DNA of 64,000 nt, taken from the NCBI RefSeq assembly GCF_017573465.1, contig NZ_JAGEPF010000030.1, positions 1-64,000 on the forward strand, in the 5' to 3' direction. Both the position numbers and the translations under genes were made by a program. Source of the stretch: Actinomadura violacea (GTDB lineage Bacteria; Actinomycetota; Actinomycetes; Streptosporangiales; Streptosporangiaceae). The notes beneath the pieces were generated by a model, which had not been told where the DNA came from, did no database searches, and saw only the letters and a program-made list of their open reading frames with translations. Below, one piece after another: positions 54,712 to 63,341 of the stretch (the stretch's first letter is position 1; each line of letters starts with the position of its first letter).

Positions 54712-55311
54712 CTAGCGTCGCAGGCGGCCCTTGACGCGCTGGCGGAGGGTCCGCTTCGGCGCCCTGGCCTTCACCGAGCCGAAAATGAGGGTGCCGGCGA
54801 TCTCGATCGTCGGGCCCTCGGCGGCGGGACGGGTACGGACCTCTCGGGTGCTGAGGAGGGTGCGTCCGGTGACGTCCACCCGGACGCCCTCGGGGACCAG
54901 GAGGCGGACCCGCCCGGCGAGGACCATCGAGTCCAGCACGATGTGGCGGCGCTGCAGGACGGCCTCGCGCAGGTCGAGTTCGACGGTGCCGAAGAGGGCG
55001 AGCACAGGCAGCTTCACCGGGACGACCCAGCGGCCGTCGCGGCGGACGCGGCCGAAGAACACCGAGACCGGACGGTCGTCGACGAGGATCGGCTGGGCCT
55101 CCTCGGGGCTGAGGTCGACGGTGAGGCCGGTGAGCTCGCCGAGGGTGCGCGCGGCGTAGACGCGGGTGGTGCGGTCGGCGTGCTCCTCCATGGTGAGCCG
55201 GCCGTCCGCGAGGGCCTCGCCGAGCACCGCCGCGACGCGCTCCCGATCGGCGTCGGAGGCGCGCAGGTCGCTCACGCGGGTCGCCTGTCCGGGGCGGCGG
55301 GGGATGTCCAC
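54712..55311 (-). CDS. DUF1707 / LiaF-like stress protein
   Basis: A 199-residue protein. Residues 12-68 match DUF1707 (LRASDADRERVAAVLGEALADGRLTMEEHADRTTRVYAARTLGELTGLTVDL). Residues 80-180 are a beta-helix-like repeat as in LiaF/cell-wall-active-antibiotic-response proteins (FGTVELDLREAVLQ and RVRLLVPEGVRVDV). A basic tail may bind the membrane. There are no membrane helices. It may take part in envelope-stress signalling (inference). It lies four bases before the ASCH gene. Confidence 0.88.
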   Translation of the reverse strand: MDIPRRPGQATRVSDLRASDADRERVAAVLGEALADGRLTMEEHADRTTRVYAARTLGELTGLTVDLSPEEAQPILVDDRPVSVFFGRVRRDGRWVVPVKLPVLALFGTVELDLREAVLQRRHIVLDSMVLAGRVRLLVPEGVRVDVTGRTLLSTREVRTRPAAEGPTIEIAGTLIFGSVKARAPKRTLRQRVKGRLRR

Positions 55312-55394
55312 ACCAAGAGGTTACTGGGCGCGCGGCGGGGGACCCCGAGAAAAATGGATGGGTTTCGCCGGGCCCCGGTACCTAGGGTGACGGC

Positions 55395-56348
55395 ATGACG
55401 GTGCAACGTGCGCAGCTCGCGGCCGAGGAGGGGGAGGCCGGGGCGGCGGCGATCAGCCTGCGCGGCGTGGTCAAGCGGTTCGGGACGTTCACCGCGGTCG
55501 ACGGGCTGGACCTGGAGGTCCCCTCGGGGAGCTGCCTGGGGCTGCTCGGGCCGAACGGCGCGGGGAAGTCGACGACGATGAAGATGCTGACCGCGCAGGC
55601 GCTGGCGGACGAGGGCAGCATCCGGGTGCTGGGGTTCGAGGTCCCCGCGCAGTCCAAGCGCGCGCGGGCGGCGATGGGGGTCGTCCCGCAGCAGGACAAC
55701 CTCGACGAGGAGCTGACCGCCCGCGAGAACCTGGAGGTGTTCGCGCACCTGTACCGGGTGCCGCGGCGGGAGCGGCGCAAGGCCGTGGACGACGCGCTGG
55801 CGCTCGCGCACCTCACCGAGCGGCAGCTCACCAAGGTCGACGACCTGTCGGGCGGCATGCGCCGGCGCCTCCTGATCGCGCGCGGGCTGGTGCACCGGCC
55901 GGCGCTCGTCCTGCTGGACGAGCCGACGGTGGGCCTCGACCCGCAGGTCCGGGCGGAGCTGTGGGGGCTGATCGACGGGCTGCGGTCGCGCGGGACGACG
56001 GTGCTGATGTCGACGCACTACATCGAGGAGGCCGAGCGGCTGGCGGACGAGTGCGCGCTGATGTCGCACGGCAAGGTCATCGCGCGCGGGTCGCCCGCGG
56101 AGCTGGTCGCCGAGCACGCGGGCGAGCGGGTCGTGGAGCACTACGGGCCGCCCGGCCGGCTGACGGAGGTCGAGCGGGTCGCGCGGGCGGCGGGCCTGCC
56201 GACGCGCCGGACGGGCCCGTCGGTGTCGGTGCTGAAGGCGGAGACGATCCCGCCGTCCGTGGACGACGAGCTGGGGCCGGACGGCGTGCGCCGCGCCGCC
56301 AACCTGGAGGACGTGTTCGTGGTGCTGACCGGGGAGCGGGTCGAATGA
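55395..56348 (+). CDS. ABC transporter ATP-binding protein (DrrA-like)
   Basis: A 317-residue ATPase with Walker A GPNGAGKSTTMKML, Q-loop, signature LSGGMRRRLLIARGL, Walker B LVLLDEPTVGLDP and H-loop STHYIEEAE. The C-terminal extension resembles the drug-resistance DrrA/NodI group. It forms an exporter with the ABC-2 permease whose start overlaps its stop (ATGA). The substrate is unknown; lipid or drug export is typical. Confidence 0.94.
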   Translation: MTVQRAQLAAEEGEAGAAAISLRGVVKRFGTFTAVDGLDLEVPSGSCLGLLGPNGAGKSTTMKMLTAQALADEGSIRVLGFEVPAQSKRARAAMGVVPQQDNLDEELTARENLEVFAHLYRVPRRERRKAVDDALALAHLTERQLTKVDDLSGGMRRRLLIARGLVHRPALVLLDEPTVGLDPQVRAELWGLIDGLRSRGTTVLMSTHYIEEAERLADECALMSHGKVIARGSPAELVAEHAGERVVEHYGPPGRLTEVERVARAAGLPTRRTGPSVSVLKAETIPPSVDDELGPDGVRRAANLEDVFVVLTGERVE

Positions 56349-57142
56349 CCGTCGAGGCGGGGCGGGCGCCGCGGCTGCGGCGCTTCGAGATGGCGCCGGT
56401 GAAGGGCATCTGGCGGCACGAGCTGGCGCTGTACAAGCGGTACTGGATGACGCAGTCGTTCGCGTCGATGGTGGAGCCGACGTTCTACCTGCTGGCGTTC
56501 GGCTACGGGTTCGGGTCGATGGTCGCGGCGATCGGGCACTACCGGTACCTGGACTTCGTCGCGACGGGCGTGGTCGGGACGGCGGCGCTGTTCACGTCGG
56601 TGTTCCCGGGGATGTTCAACTCCTACATCCGGCGGGCGTTCCAGCACACCTACGACGCGTTCCTGGCGGCGCCGGTGGACGTGCACGAGCTGGTGACGGC
56701 GGAGGCACTGTGGATCGCGGCGAAGTCGTCGCTGTACTCGTGCACGCCGCTCGTGGTGGCGCTGTTCTTCGGGCTCGACCCGTCCTTCGGGATGCTGCTG
56801 GTGCCGTTCATGGTGTTCTTCCTGGCGCTCGGGTTCGGGCTGTTCGGGATGTGGACTTCGTCGGTGGTGCCGTCGATCAACTCGTTCGACTACGTGATCA
56901 CCGGGGTGGTGACGCCGCTGTTCCTCGTCGCGGGGACGTTCTTCCCGGTGGACGCGCTGCCGGACTGGGCGCGGTACGCGGCGCGGGTGAACCCGCTGTA
57001 CCACTGCGTGGAGCTGGTGCGCCACGCGGTGTTCGGGCTGCGCCCGCTCGCCGACCTCGGCCATCTGGGGGCGCTGGTGGCGTTCGCGGGCCTGATGTGG
57101 ATACTGGCGGTCCGGGGCATGCGGCGGCGGCTGATCGACTGA
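56345..57142 (+). CDS. ABC-2 type permease (NodJ/DrrB-like)
   Basis: A 265-residue membrane protein with six helices. The cytosolic N-terminus (about 1-35) is followed by the ABC-2 core and the typical C-terminal signature LFLVAGTFFPVDALPDWARYAARVNPLYHCVELVR. It partners the preceding ATPase, with which it overlaps by four bases. Length fits the NodJ type. Confidence 0.93.
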   Translation: MTVEAGRAPRLRRFEMAPVKGIWRHELALYKRYWMTQSFASMVEPTFYLLAFGYGFGSMVAAIGHYRYLDFVATGVVGTAALFTSVFPGMFNSYIRRAFQHTYDAFLAAPVDVHELVTAEALWIAAKSSLYSCTPLVVALFFGLDPSFGMLLVPFMVFFLALGFGLFGMWTSSVVPSINSFDYVITGVVTPLFLVAGTFFPVDALPDWARYAARVNPLYHCVELVRHAVFGLRPLADLGHLGALVAFAGLMWILAVRGMRRRLID

Positions 57143-57163
57143 TCGGGACGTCTTCCTGGATGA

Positions 57164-57193
57164 TTGACCGGGCGCGTACCCTGTCTCTACGCT
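57164..57193 (+). promoter_or_regulatory. Candidate promoter of the MFS gene at 57240
   Basis: TTGACC (57164-57169) and TACGCT (57188-57193) are separated by 18 bases, about 47 bases ahead of the MFS start. A short AT-rich leader (57196-57216) follows. Sequence match only. Confidence 0.4.
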
Positions 57194-57239
57194 GACGCGA
57201 ATCTTATTCACATTTCGCCAGGCAGAGAGGTCGGCCCGC

Positions 57240-58469
57240 ATGAGCGAGGGCATCACCGAGCGGGACCGCGGCGCGCGGCTGTCCGCCTACGCCGCTTTCG
57301 CGGTCCAGGGACTGTGCTTCGCCTCTCTGGTGACGCAGGTGCCGCAGATCCAGAAGACGCACCACCTCAGCGACGGCACGCTCTCGCTCGTCCTGCTGAT
57401 GGTGCCGCTGATCGCCGGCGTCGGCAGCGTCGTGTCCGGCGCCCTGTTCAAGCGGCTCGGCAGCGGGCTCGTCCTGCGGTTCGCGCAGCCCGCCGTCGCC
57501 GTCACCATCGTGCTGATCGGCGCCACCGGCGACAACGACATCGCCCTCTACGGCGCCGTCGCACTGTTCGGCCTCTTCGTCGGCGCGGTGGACGCCTCCA
57601 TGAACGCGCAGGCCATCGCCGTGGAACGCCGGTACGGCGTCAGCCTGATCACCGGCTTCTACGCGGTGTGGTCCGTCGCCGGGATCCTCGGCGGCCTGTG
57701 GGCGTCCGCGACCAACAAGATGGACCTGTCCCTCCTCGTCGGCTTCGCGATCGCCGCCGCGATCGGCATCGTCGTGTCCCTCGCCACCGGCCTGCGGCTC
57801 TACCGCCGCGCGGAGGAGGGCGACGGGCCGTCCGCCGAGGAGCTGAAGGCCGCCGAGCGCAGCGTCCCGTGGCGCCCGATCCTGATCGTCGGCGCCGCGA
57901 TGGCCGTCGCCTACCTCGCCGACTCCGCGATCTCCAGCTACGGCGCCAAGTACCTGGACGACGAGCTGTCGGCCAGTGCCTGGGTCGCCCCGCTCGGCTA
58001 CGTCGCCTACCAGATCACGATGGTGATCAGCCGCGCCGTCGCCGACCTCGCGGTGCGCCGCTCCGGCCCGGTGCAGGTCGTCCGGCTCGGCGGCCTCGTG
58101 GGCATCATCGGCATGGTCGGCGTCGTCGCCGCGCCGAACGCCGCCGTCGCGATCGCCGCGTTCGCCGTCGCCGGCCTCGGCCTCAGCGTGATCGCGCCGG
58201 TCTCCTTCTCCGCCGCCGGCCGCGTCGACCCGACCGGCCTCGGCGTCGCCGTCGCGCGCGTGAACATCTTCAACTACGTCGGCTTCGTCCTCGGCGCCGC
58301 CGTCGTCGGCGCGATCGCGCCGGTCAGCCACTCCCACGGCCTGCGCCTGGCGTTCATCGTCCCGGCCGTGCTCATCGTGGTCGTCTTCATCACCGCGAAG
58401 GGCTTCGACCCGAAGCCCGTCGAAGGCGCCGACCCCAACGCCCCCGCCATGGAACGCCCCCTAGCCTGA
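57240..58469 (+). CDS. MFS transporter (sugar/YbjJ-like)
   Basis: A 409-residue protein with 12 predicted helices. The N-terminal helix FAVQGLCFASLVTQVPQIQ and the segment GLFVGAVDASMNAQAIAVERRYG with GFYAVWSVAGILGGLW resemble the FucP/YbjJ branch of the MFS. Substrate unknown. AGAGAGG lies about 10 bases before the ATG. Confidence 0.92.
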   Translation: MSEGITERDRGARLSAYAAFAVQGLCFASLVTQVPQIQKTHHLSDGTLSLVLLMVPLIAGVGSVVSGALFKRLGSGLVLRFAQPAVAVTIVLIGATGDNDIALYGAVALFGLFVGAVDASMNAQAIAVERRYGVSLITGFYAVWSVAGILGGLWASATNKMDLSLLVGFAIAAAIGIVVSLATGLRLYRRAEEGDGPSAEELKAAERSVPWRPILIVGAAMAVAYLADSAISSYGAKYLDDELSASAWVAPLGYVAYQITMVISRAVADLAVRRSGPVQVVRLGGLVGIIGMVGVVAAPNAAVAIAAFAVAGLGLSVIAPVSFSAAGRVDPTGLGVAVARVNIFNYVGFVLGAAVVGAIAPVSHSHGLRLAFIVPAVLIVVVFITAKGFDPKPVEGADPNAPAMERPLA

Positions 58470-58540
58470 CCCCCACCCCCAACGGCCCCGAGCCTGAGCC
58501 CGCCGGCTCGAACCCCAACCCCGGGCGGTCCGAACCCCAG

Positions 58541-58629
58541 CCCGGCTTGAAGCTCAGCCCGGCGGCTTGAAGCCCAGCGGCTTGAAGCCCAGCGGTTTGA
58601 GGCTCAGCCCGGCGGCTTGAAGCTCAGCC
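58541..58629. repeat. Short tandem repeat, five copies of a GGCTTGAAGCYCAGC unit
   Basis: Copies of a 15-base unit begin at about 58543, 58564, 58579, 58594 and 58614. Two copies are extended to 20 bases by CCGGC. The fourth copy has point changes (GGTTTGAGGCTCAGC). The array lies just after the MFS stop. Confidence 0.85.
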
Positions 58630-58636
58630 ACCATCA

Positions 58637-58684
58637 CGGGCAGGCACGCGGAGCGAGCCCTGGCGAGCGCAGCGGGCCTGCCCG
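58637..58684. terminator. Hairpin 1 between convergent genes
   Basis: CGGGCAGGC (58637-58645) pairs perfectly with GCCTGCCCG (58676-58684); the loop is 30 bases and contains further complementary bases. Confidence 0.5.
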
Positions 58685-58685
58685 A

Positions 58686-58743
58686 CGACGGACGAGGCGT
58701 TTCACGCGGAGCGCCAGCGGAGCGTGAAACGCCTCGTCCGTCG
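58686..58743. terminator. Hairpin 2, long perfect inverted repeat
   Basis: Perfect 22-bp arms (58686-58707 and 58722-58743) with a 14-base loop. It is the longest inverted repeat I found in the window and lies between convergent genes, so it should stop transcription from both sides. Confidence 0.8.
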
Positions 58744-58786
58744 CAACGGGGGTTCCAGGGGGTCGCCCCCCTGGGCTAACACAGGG

Positions 58787-59020
58787 TTACACAGCTTCTT
58801 CCAGCGCGGTGACGGCCTTCTCGCCTTCGGTCTGGGCCTGCTCCGGTGTCAGGTCCTGGAGCGCCCGGCTCAGCGCCACCTCGGCGGCGTCGGCGGCGGC
58901 GCGCAGGGTGACGGCGTGCTCCTGGGCGCGTTCGAGGTCGCCCAGGCCGACGCAGTCGAAGGCCACTTGCGCGTCGTGACCGGCCATCTTCAGCTGCCGC
59001 GCGGCCTCTTCCAGACTCAT
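58787..59020 (-). CDS. Small helical protein of unknown function
   Basis: A 77-residue protein, Ala/Glu/Leu-rich and predicted all-helical, with no signal peptide or known motif. It has a strong ribosome-binding site (GGAGGT, then ATGG before the ATG), and its codon use looks normal, so it is probably real. It lies 29 bases downstream of the MocR gene on the same strand and could be cotranscribed. I do not recognise the family. Confidence 0.7.
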   Translation of the reverse strand: MSLEEAARQLKMAGHDAQVAFDCVGLGDLERAQEHAVTLRAAADAAEVALSRALQDLTPEQAQTEGEKAVTALEEAV

Positions 59021-59049
59021 CCATACCTCCTACACCGGGGATCGTGGTC

Positions 59050-60489
59050 CTACCCTTCCCTCCCTCTGGTAACCGCTTTGCCGAGCAGCTGCGCCGCCTT
59101 GACCAGGTGACTTTCGGCAATCCGGGCATAACCCAGCACGAGGGCGGGGGGTGCGCCGTCCGCCCGCTCCTTCGACCACATGTCGCGGGCGCCTGCGGCG
59201 GACACCCCGGACCGTGCGGCTCGCGCGAGGACGGTGTCCTCGTCGGCTCCGGGAGGGAGTTCCACATAGAGGTGGATGCCCGCTGAGACGCCGCGAACCG
59301 TCGCGCCGGGCAGGTTCTCGGCGAGCGCCGCGGCGAGGGCGTCGCGGCGGGACCGGTAGCGGCGCCGCATGGTGCGCAGATGGCGGTCGTAGCCGCCGCC
59401 GCGGATGAACTCGGCGAGGGCGTACTGCTCGATGACGGGCGCGCCGAGGTCGGTGTGGCCGCGGTGCTCGCGCAGCCGCGTGGCGAGGGCGGCGGGGGCG
59501 ACGGCCCAGCCGAGGCGGAGGGCGGGGGCGAGGGACTTGCTGACGGAGCCGAGCAGCACGACGCGGTCGGGGTCGACGCCCTGGAGGCAGCCGACGGGCT
59601 CGCGGTCGTAGCGGAACTCGGCGTCGTAGTCGTCCTCGAGGATCAGGCCGTCGACGTCGCGGGCCCAGGCGATCAGCTGGGCGCGGCGGGACGCGGAGAG
59701 CACGACGCCGGTCGGGTACTGGTGCGCGGGCGTGACGAGCACCGCGCGCGCGCCGGTCCGGGCGAGGGCGGCGACGTCCACGCCGTCGCCGTCCACGGGG
59801 ATGCGGACGATCCGCATCCCGGTCGATTCCAGCATCGGGAGCTGCCGGACGCTGGTGGGGTCCTCGACGGCGAGGACGCGGTGGCCGTCGGCGAGGAGCA
59901 CCCGGACCAGCGCGGACAGCCCGTGCGCCACCCCGTTCATGATCACCACGCGGCCGGGGTCGGCGACGGCGGCGCGGACGCGGCCGAGGTAGCCGGCGAG
60001 CTCGGTGCGCAGCGGCCGCACGCCGCCGGGGTCGGGGTAGGTCAGCTCGTCGCTCGGGAGGGTGCGCAGCGCGGCGCGGGTGGCGGCGATCCAGCGTTCG
60101 CGGGGGAACGCGGACAGGTCGGGCTGGCTGGGCCACAGGTCGTAGGGCACGCCGGGGTCGGGCGGGATGTCGCAGGACGGGAGCGCGGCGGGGTCGTGGG
60201 CGGGGGCCGGGGCGGGGGGCGCGGGGGCGGGGTCGTCGGGGCGGGCGAGGGGGGCGATGCGGGTGCCGTCGCCGCGCCGGGCGATGAGGAACCCTTCGGC
60301 GGTCAGCTGCTCGTAGGCGGCCACGACGACGCCGCGGGACACCTCGAGGTCGCGGGCGAGGTCGCGGCTGGACGGCAGCCGGGTGCCCGCGGTCAGCCGC
60401 CCGGCCCGCACCGCCGCGCGGAAGCCCGCGGCGATCTGCGCGGCGAGCCGTCCCGCGCCGCGGTCGAGGGGGAGATGGAGGTCGGTCAC
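59050..60489 (-). CDS. MocR-type PLP-dependent regulator (GntR helix-turn-helix plus aminotransferase domain)
   Basis: About 479 residues. A GntR winged helix-turn-helix (about 10-75; RLTAGTRLPSSRDLARDLEVSRGVVVAAYEQLTAEGFL) is followed by a linker and a fold-type I aminotransferase domain (about 110-479), with the PLP lysine in LGSVSKSLAPALRLGW. MocR regulators such as PdxR and GabR sense PLP or amino compounds. It is divergent from an EamA exporter, which is the likely target. The GTG at 60489 gives the common MTDLHLPLDR start; an ATG 36 bases upstream is also in frame. Confidence 0.92.
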   Translation of the reverse strand: MTDLHLPLDRGAGRLAAQIAAGFRAAVRAGRLTAGTRLPSSRDLARDLEVSRGVVVAAYEQLTAEGFLIARRGDGTRIAPLARPDDPAPAPPAPAPAHDPAALPSCDIPPDPGVPYDLWPSQPDLSAFPRERWIAATRAALRTLPSDELTYPDPGGVRPLRTELAGYLGRVRAAVADPGRVVIMNGVAHGLSALVRVLLADGHRVLAVEDPTSVRQLPMLESTGMRIVRIPVDGDGVDVAALARTGARAVLVTPAHQYPTGVVLSASRRAQLIAWARDVDGLILEDDYDAEFRYDREPVGCLQGVDPDRVVLLGSVSKSLAPALRLGWAVAPAALATRLREHRGHTDLGAPVIEQYALAEFIRGGGYDRHLRTMRRRYRSRRDALAAALAENLPGATVRGVSAGIHLYVELPPGADEDTVLARAARSGVSAAGARDMWSKERADGAPPALVLGYARIAESHLVKAAQLLGKAVTRGREG

Positions 60490-60535
60490 ATGTCTCTCAG
60501 CGCCGATCGGGCGTTCATGCGTCACTTGCCCGGGA

Positions 60536-60581
60536 TTGGTCCATGATCGAAGGAGGGCATTGGCTCTGCCTTCCGGACCAA
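60536..60581. promoter_or_regulatory. Inverted repeat in the MocR-EamA divergent region
   Basis: TTGGTCC (60536-60542) and GGACCAA (60575-60581) are perfectly inverted and 32 bases apart, with a further ATTGG at 60559. MocR proteins often bind spaced direct or inverted boxes between divergent genes, so this is a plausible operator. Confidence 0.5.
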
Positions 60582-60602
60582 GCGGCTCGTAGCGTTCGGG
60601 TC

Positions 60603-61526
60603 ATGAAGCTGATCTCGACCCTGCCCGGCGGGGGCGGCGCGGCCGCCGCCGGCGCCGCGATGTTCCTCGTCGGCACGCTGACCGCGGTGTCCGCGACGAT
60701 CTCGGACTACCCCGTCTTCGGCGGCCAGGCCGTCCGGTACACGGTGGCCGCGCTGATCCTGCTGGCCGTGGTCCGGTGGCGGGGCGGCCCGGCGCGGCGT
60801 CCGACGGTGCGGGAGTGGGCGCTGCTGGCGGCGCTGGCGGGGACGGGCCTGGTCGCGTTCAACGTGTGCATCGTCGCGGCGACCCGGGACACCAGCCCGG
60901 CGACGATCGGCACGGTGATCGCGACGGTGCCCATCGTGCTGGCGCTGGTCGGGCCGCTGCTGGAGGGCCGCCGGCCCGCGCCGGCGGTGGTCGTGTCGGC
61001 GTGCGTGGTCGCGGCCGGGGCGGCGCTGGCCAACGGGCTCGGCGGCGGCAGCGTGCGGGGGCTGCTGCTGTCGCTGGGCGCGCTCGGCGGCGAGGTGTGC
61101 TTCTCGCTGCTGGCCGTGCCGCTGCTGCCGACGCTCGGCCCGGTGCGGGTCTCGGCGTACTCGGCCGCGATCGCCGCGCCGATGCTGCTGGCCGTCGGGC
61201 TGGTCACCGACGGGGCGTCCGTGCTGCGGATGCCGACCGGCGCCGAGTTCGCGGGGCTGACGTACCTGTCGGTGATCGTGACGGTGGTCGCGTTCCTGCT
61301 CTGGTACGGGGCACTCGGCCGGCTCGGCGCGGACCGGGCGGGGCTGTTCGCCGGGGTGATCCCGGTCAGCGCGGTCGTCACGACGGTGGTGCTCGGACTC
61401 GGACGGCCCGGGCCGGCGGACCTCGCGGGAGCGGCACTGGTGGCGCTGGGGGTCGTCCTCGGGCTGCGGCGCCGGGTCGTACCCTGTGAGGCGGCCCCCA
61501 TCGGAATCGCGCGAGGATCTGCCTGA
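60603..61526 (+). CDS. EamA/DMT-family exporter
   Basis: A 307-residue membrane protein with ten predicted helices in two EamA repeats (residues 15-140 and 155-290). The motif FGGQAVRYTVAALIL in helix 2 matches the DMT family. Members export amino acids or other metabolites. Its divergent MocR neighbour suggests an amino-compound or vitamin B6-related substrate (inference). Its stop lies one base before the fumarase start. Confidence 0.9.
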   Translation: MKLISTLPGGGGAAAAGAAMFLVGTLTAVSATISDYPVFGGQAVRYTVAALILLAVVRWRGGPARRPTVREWALLAALAGTGLVAFNVCIVAATRDTSPATIGTVIATVPIVLALVGPLLEGRRPAPAVVVSACVVAAGAALANGLGGGSVRGLLLSLGALGGEVCFSLLAVPLLPTLGPVRVSAYSAAIAAPMLLAVGLVTDGASVLRMPTGAEFAGLTYLSVIVTVVAFLLWYGALGRLGADRAGLFAGVIPVSAVVTTVVLGLGRPGPADLAGAALVALGVVLGLRRRVVPCEAAPIGIARGSA

Positions 61527-61527
61527 G

Positions 61528-63180
61528 ATGCCTGAGTTCTCCTACACCGACCTGCTGCCGCTCGGCCCCGACGAGACCGACTACCGGCTGCTGACCTCCG
61601 ACGGCGTGTCCACGTTCGAGGCGAACGGGCGGACGTTCCTGCAGGTCGAGCCGGAGGCCCTCCGACTGCTCACCGAGACCGCGATGCGCGACATCGCGCA
61701 CCTGCTGCGGCCCGCGCACCTGGCGCAGCTGCGCCGGATCCTCGACGACCCGGAGGCGTCCCCGAACGACCGGTTCGTCGCGCTGGACCTGCTGAAGAAC
61801 GCGGGCATCGCGTCCGGCGGCGTCCTGCCGATGTGCCAGGACACCGGCACCGCGATCGTGATGGGCAAGCGCGGCCAGCACGTCCTGACGGACGGCGGCG
61901 ACGAGGAGCACATCTCGCGCGGCGTGTACGACGCGTACACCAAGCTGAACCTGCGCTACTCGCAGATGGCGCCGCTGTCGATGTGGGACGAGAAGAACAC
62001 CGGCAGCAACCTGCCCGCGCAGGTCGAGCTGTACGCGGCGCCGGGCGACGCCTACAAGTTCCTGTTCATGGCCAAGGGCGGCGGCAGCGCGAACAAGTCG
62101 TTCCTGTACCAGGAGACCAAGGCCGTCCTGAACCCGAGGCGGATGATGTCCTTCCTGGAGGAGAAGATCCGCTCGCTCGGTACGGCCGCGTGCCCGCCGT
62201 ACCACCTGGCGATCGTGGTGGGCGGGACGTCCGCCGAGTACGCGCTGAAGACGGCCAAGTACGCCTCGGCGCACTACCTGGACACGATGCCGACCGAGGG
62301 TTCGCCGCTGGGCAACGGGTTCCGCGACCTGGAGCTGGAGCTGCAGGTGTTCGAGCTGACGCAGAAGCTCGGCATCGGCGCGCAGTTCGGCGGCAAGTAC
62401 TTCTGCCACGACGTGCGGGTGATCCGGCTGCCGCGGCACGGCGCGTCCTGCCCGGTGGCGATCGCGGTGTCGTGCAGCGCGGACCGGCAGGCCCTCGCCA
62501 AGATCACCGCGGAGGGCGTGTTCCTGGAGCGGCTGGAGACCGACCCGGCGCAGTACCTGCCCGAGACCACCGACGAGCACCTGGACGATCAGGTGGTGCA
62601 GATCGACCTGAACCGTCCGATGGCGGAGATCCGGGCCGAGCTGACCAAGTACCCGGTGAAGACGCGGCTGTCGCTGACCGGCCCGCTGGTGGTGGCGCGC
62701 GACATCGCGCACGCCAAGATCAAGGAGCGGCTGGACGCGGGCGAGCCGATGCCGCAGTACCTGCGCGACCACGCCGTCTACTACGCGGGCCCGGCGAAGA
62801 CGCCGGAGGGCTACGCGTCGGGCTCGTTCGGGCCGACGACCGCGGGCCGGATGGACTCCTACGTCGAGCAGTTCCAGGCGGCGGGCGGCTCCATGGTCAT
62901 GCTGGCGAAGGGCAACCGGTCCAAGCAGGTCACCGACGCCTGCAAGGAGCACGGCGGCTTCTACCTCGGCTCGATCGGCGGCCCGGCGGCGCGGCTCGCG
63001 CAGGACTGCATCAAGAAGGTCGAGGTCCTGGAGTACCCGGAGCTCGGCATGGAGGCCGTCTGGAAGATCGAGGTCGAGGACTTCCCGGCGTTCATCGTCG
63101 TGGACGACAAGGGCGGCGACTTCTTCGACATGGGGGCCGGGCAGGTGACCCTCATGCCGACCGTGCCGCCACGAAGGTGA
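61528..63180 (+). CDS. fumA: Class I fumarate hydratase (Fe-S dependent)
   Basis: A 550-residue homologue of the single-chain class I fumarases. The N-terminal alpha domain has LPMCQDTGTA, RYSQMAPLSMWDEKNTGSNLP, FLFMAKGGGSANKS and CPPYHLAIVVGGTSAE. The C-terminal beta domain has TGPLVVARDIAHAKIKERLD and SFGPTTAGRMDSYVE with ASGSFG upstream. Cysteines in the conserved places should bind the 4Fe-4S cluster that takes part in hydrating fumarate to malate. Mycobacterium carries a class II enzyme in the corresponding region, so the class differs while position is kept. Confidence 0.95.
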   Translation: MPEFSYTDLLPLGPDETDYRLLTSDGVSTFEANGRTFLQVEPEALRLLTETAMRDIAHLLRPAHLAQLRRILDDPEASPNDRFVALDLLKNAGIASGGVLPMCQDTGTAIVMGKRGQHVLTDGGDEEHISRGVYDAYTKLNLRYSQMAPLSMWDEKNTGSNLPAQVELYAAPGDAYKFLFMAKGGGSANKSFLYQETKAVLNPRRMMSFLEEKIRSLGTAACPPYHLAIVVGGTSAEYALKTAKYASAHYLDTMPTEGSPLGNGFRDLELELQVFELTQKLGIGAQFGGKYFCHDVRVIRLPRHGASCPVAIAVSCSADRQALAKITAEGVFLERLETDPAQYLPETTDEHLDDQVVQIDLNRPMAEIRAELTKYPVKTRLSLTGPLVVARDIAHAKIKERLDAGEPMPQYLRDHAVYYAGPAKTPEGYASGSFGPTTAGRMDSYVEQFQAAGGSMVMLAKGNRSKQVTDACKEHGGFYLGSIGGPAARLAQDCIKKVEVLEYPELGMEAVWKIEVEDFPAFIVVDDKGGDFFDMGAGQVTLMPTVPPRR

Positions 63181-63238
63181 CGGAGCCCGGTCGACGGCCG
63201 GAGTCGCCGCAGGATTCAGAGCCGTTCCAGGTCCGTCG

Positions 63239-63274
63239 GCGCCCTGGAGTCCTCACCCGCGGACTCCAGGGCGC
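63239..63274 (+). terminator. Fumarase terminator
   Basis: Perfect 14-bp arms (63239-63252 and 63261-63274) with an 8-base loop, about 60 bases after the fumarase stop. A second perfect 9-bp hairpin follows at 63295-63316. Confidence 0.8.
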
Positions 63275-63341
63275 GGTCCAGCGGTCGTCTCCTGCCCGAT
63301 CGCCTCAGCGATCGGGACATCTCTCAAATGATCAGGAACGT

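Larger units (their letters stand above)
58470..58786. other. 317-base intergenic region with repeats and two large hairpins
   Basis: The gap between convergent genes is filled by a tandem-repeat block (58541-58629) and two long inverted repeats (58637-58743), listed separately. I see no coding frame with a start signal in it. Confidence 0.7.

Noticed and set aside
58541..58629. CRISPR or att-site interpretation of the tandem repeats
   Set aside because: Units are contiguous with no spacers, no cas genes and no recombinase target features beside them.
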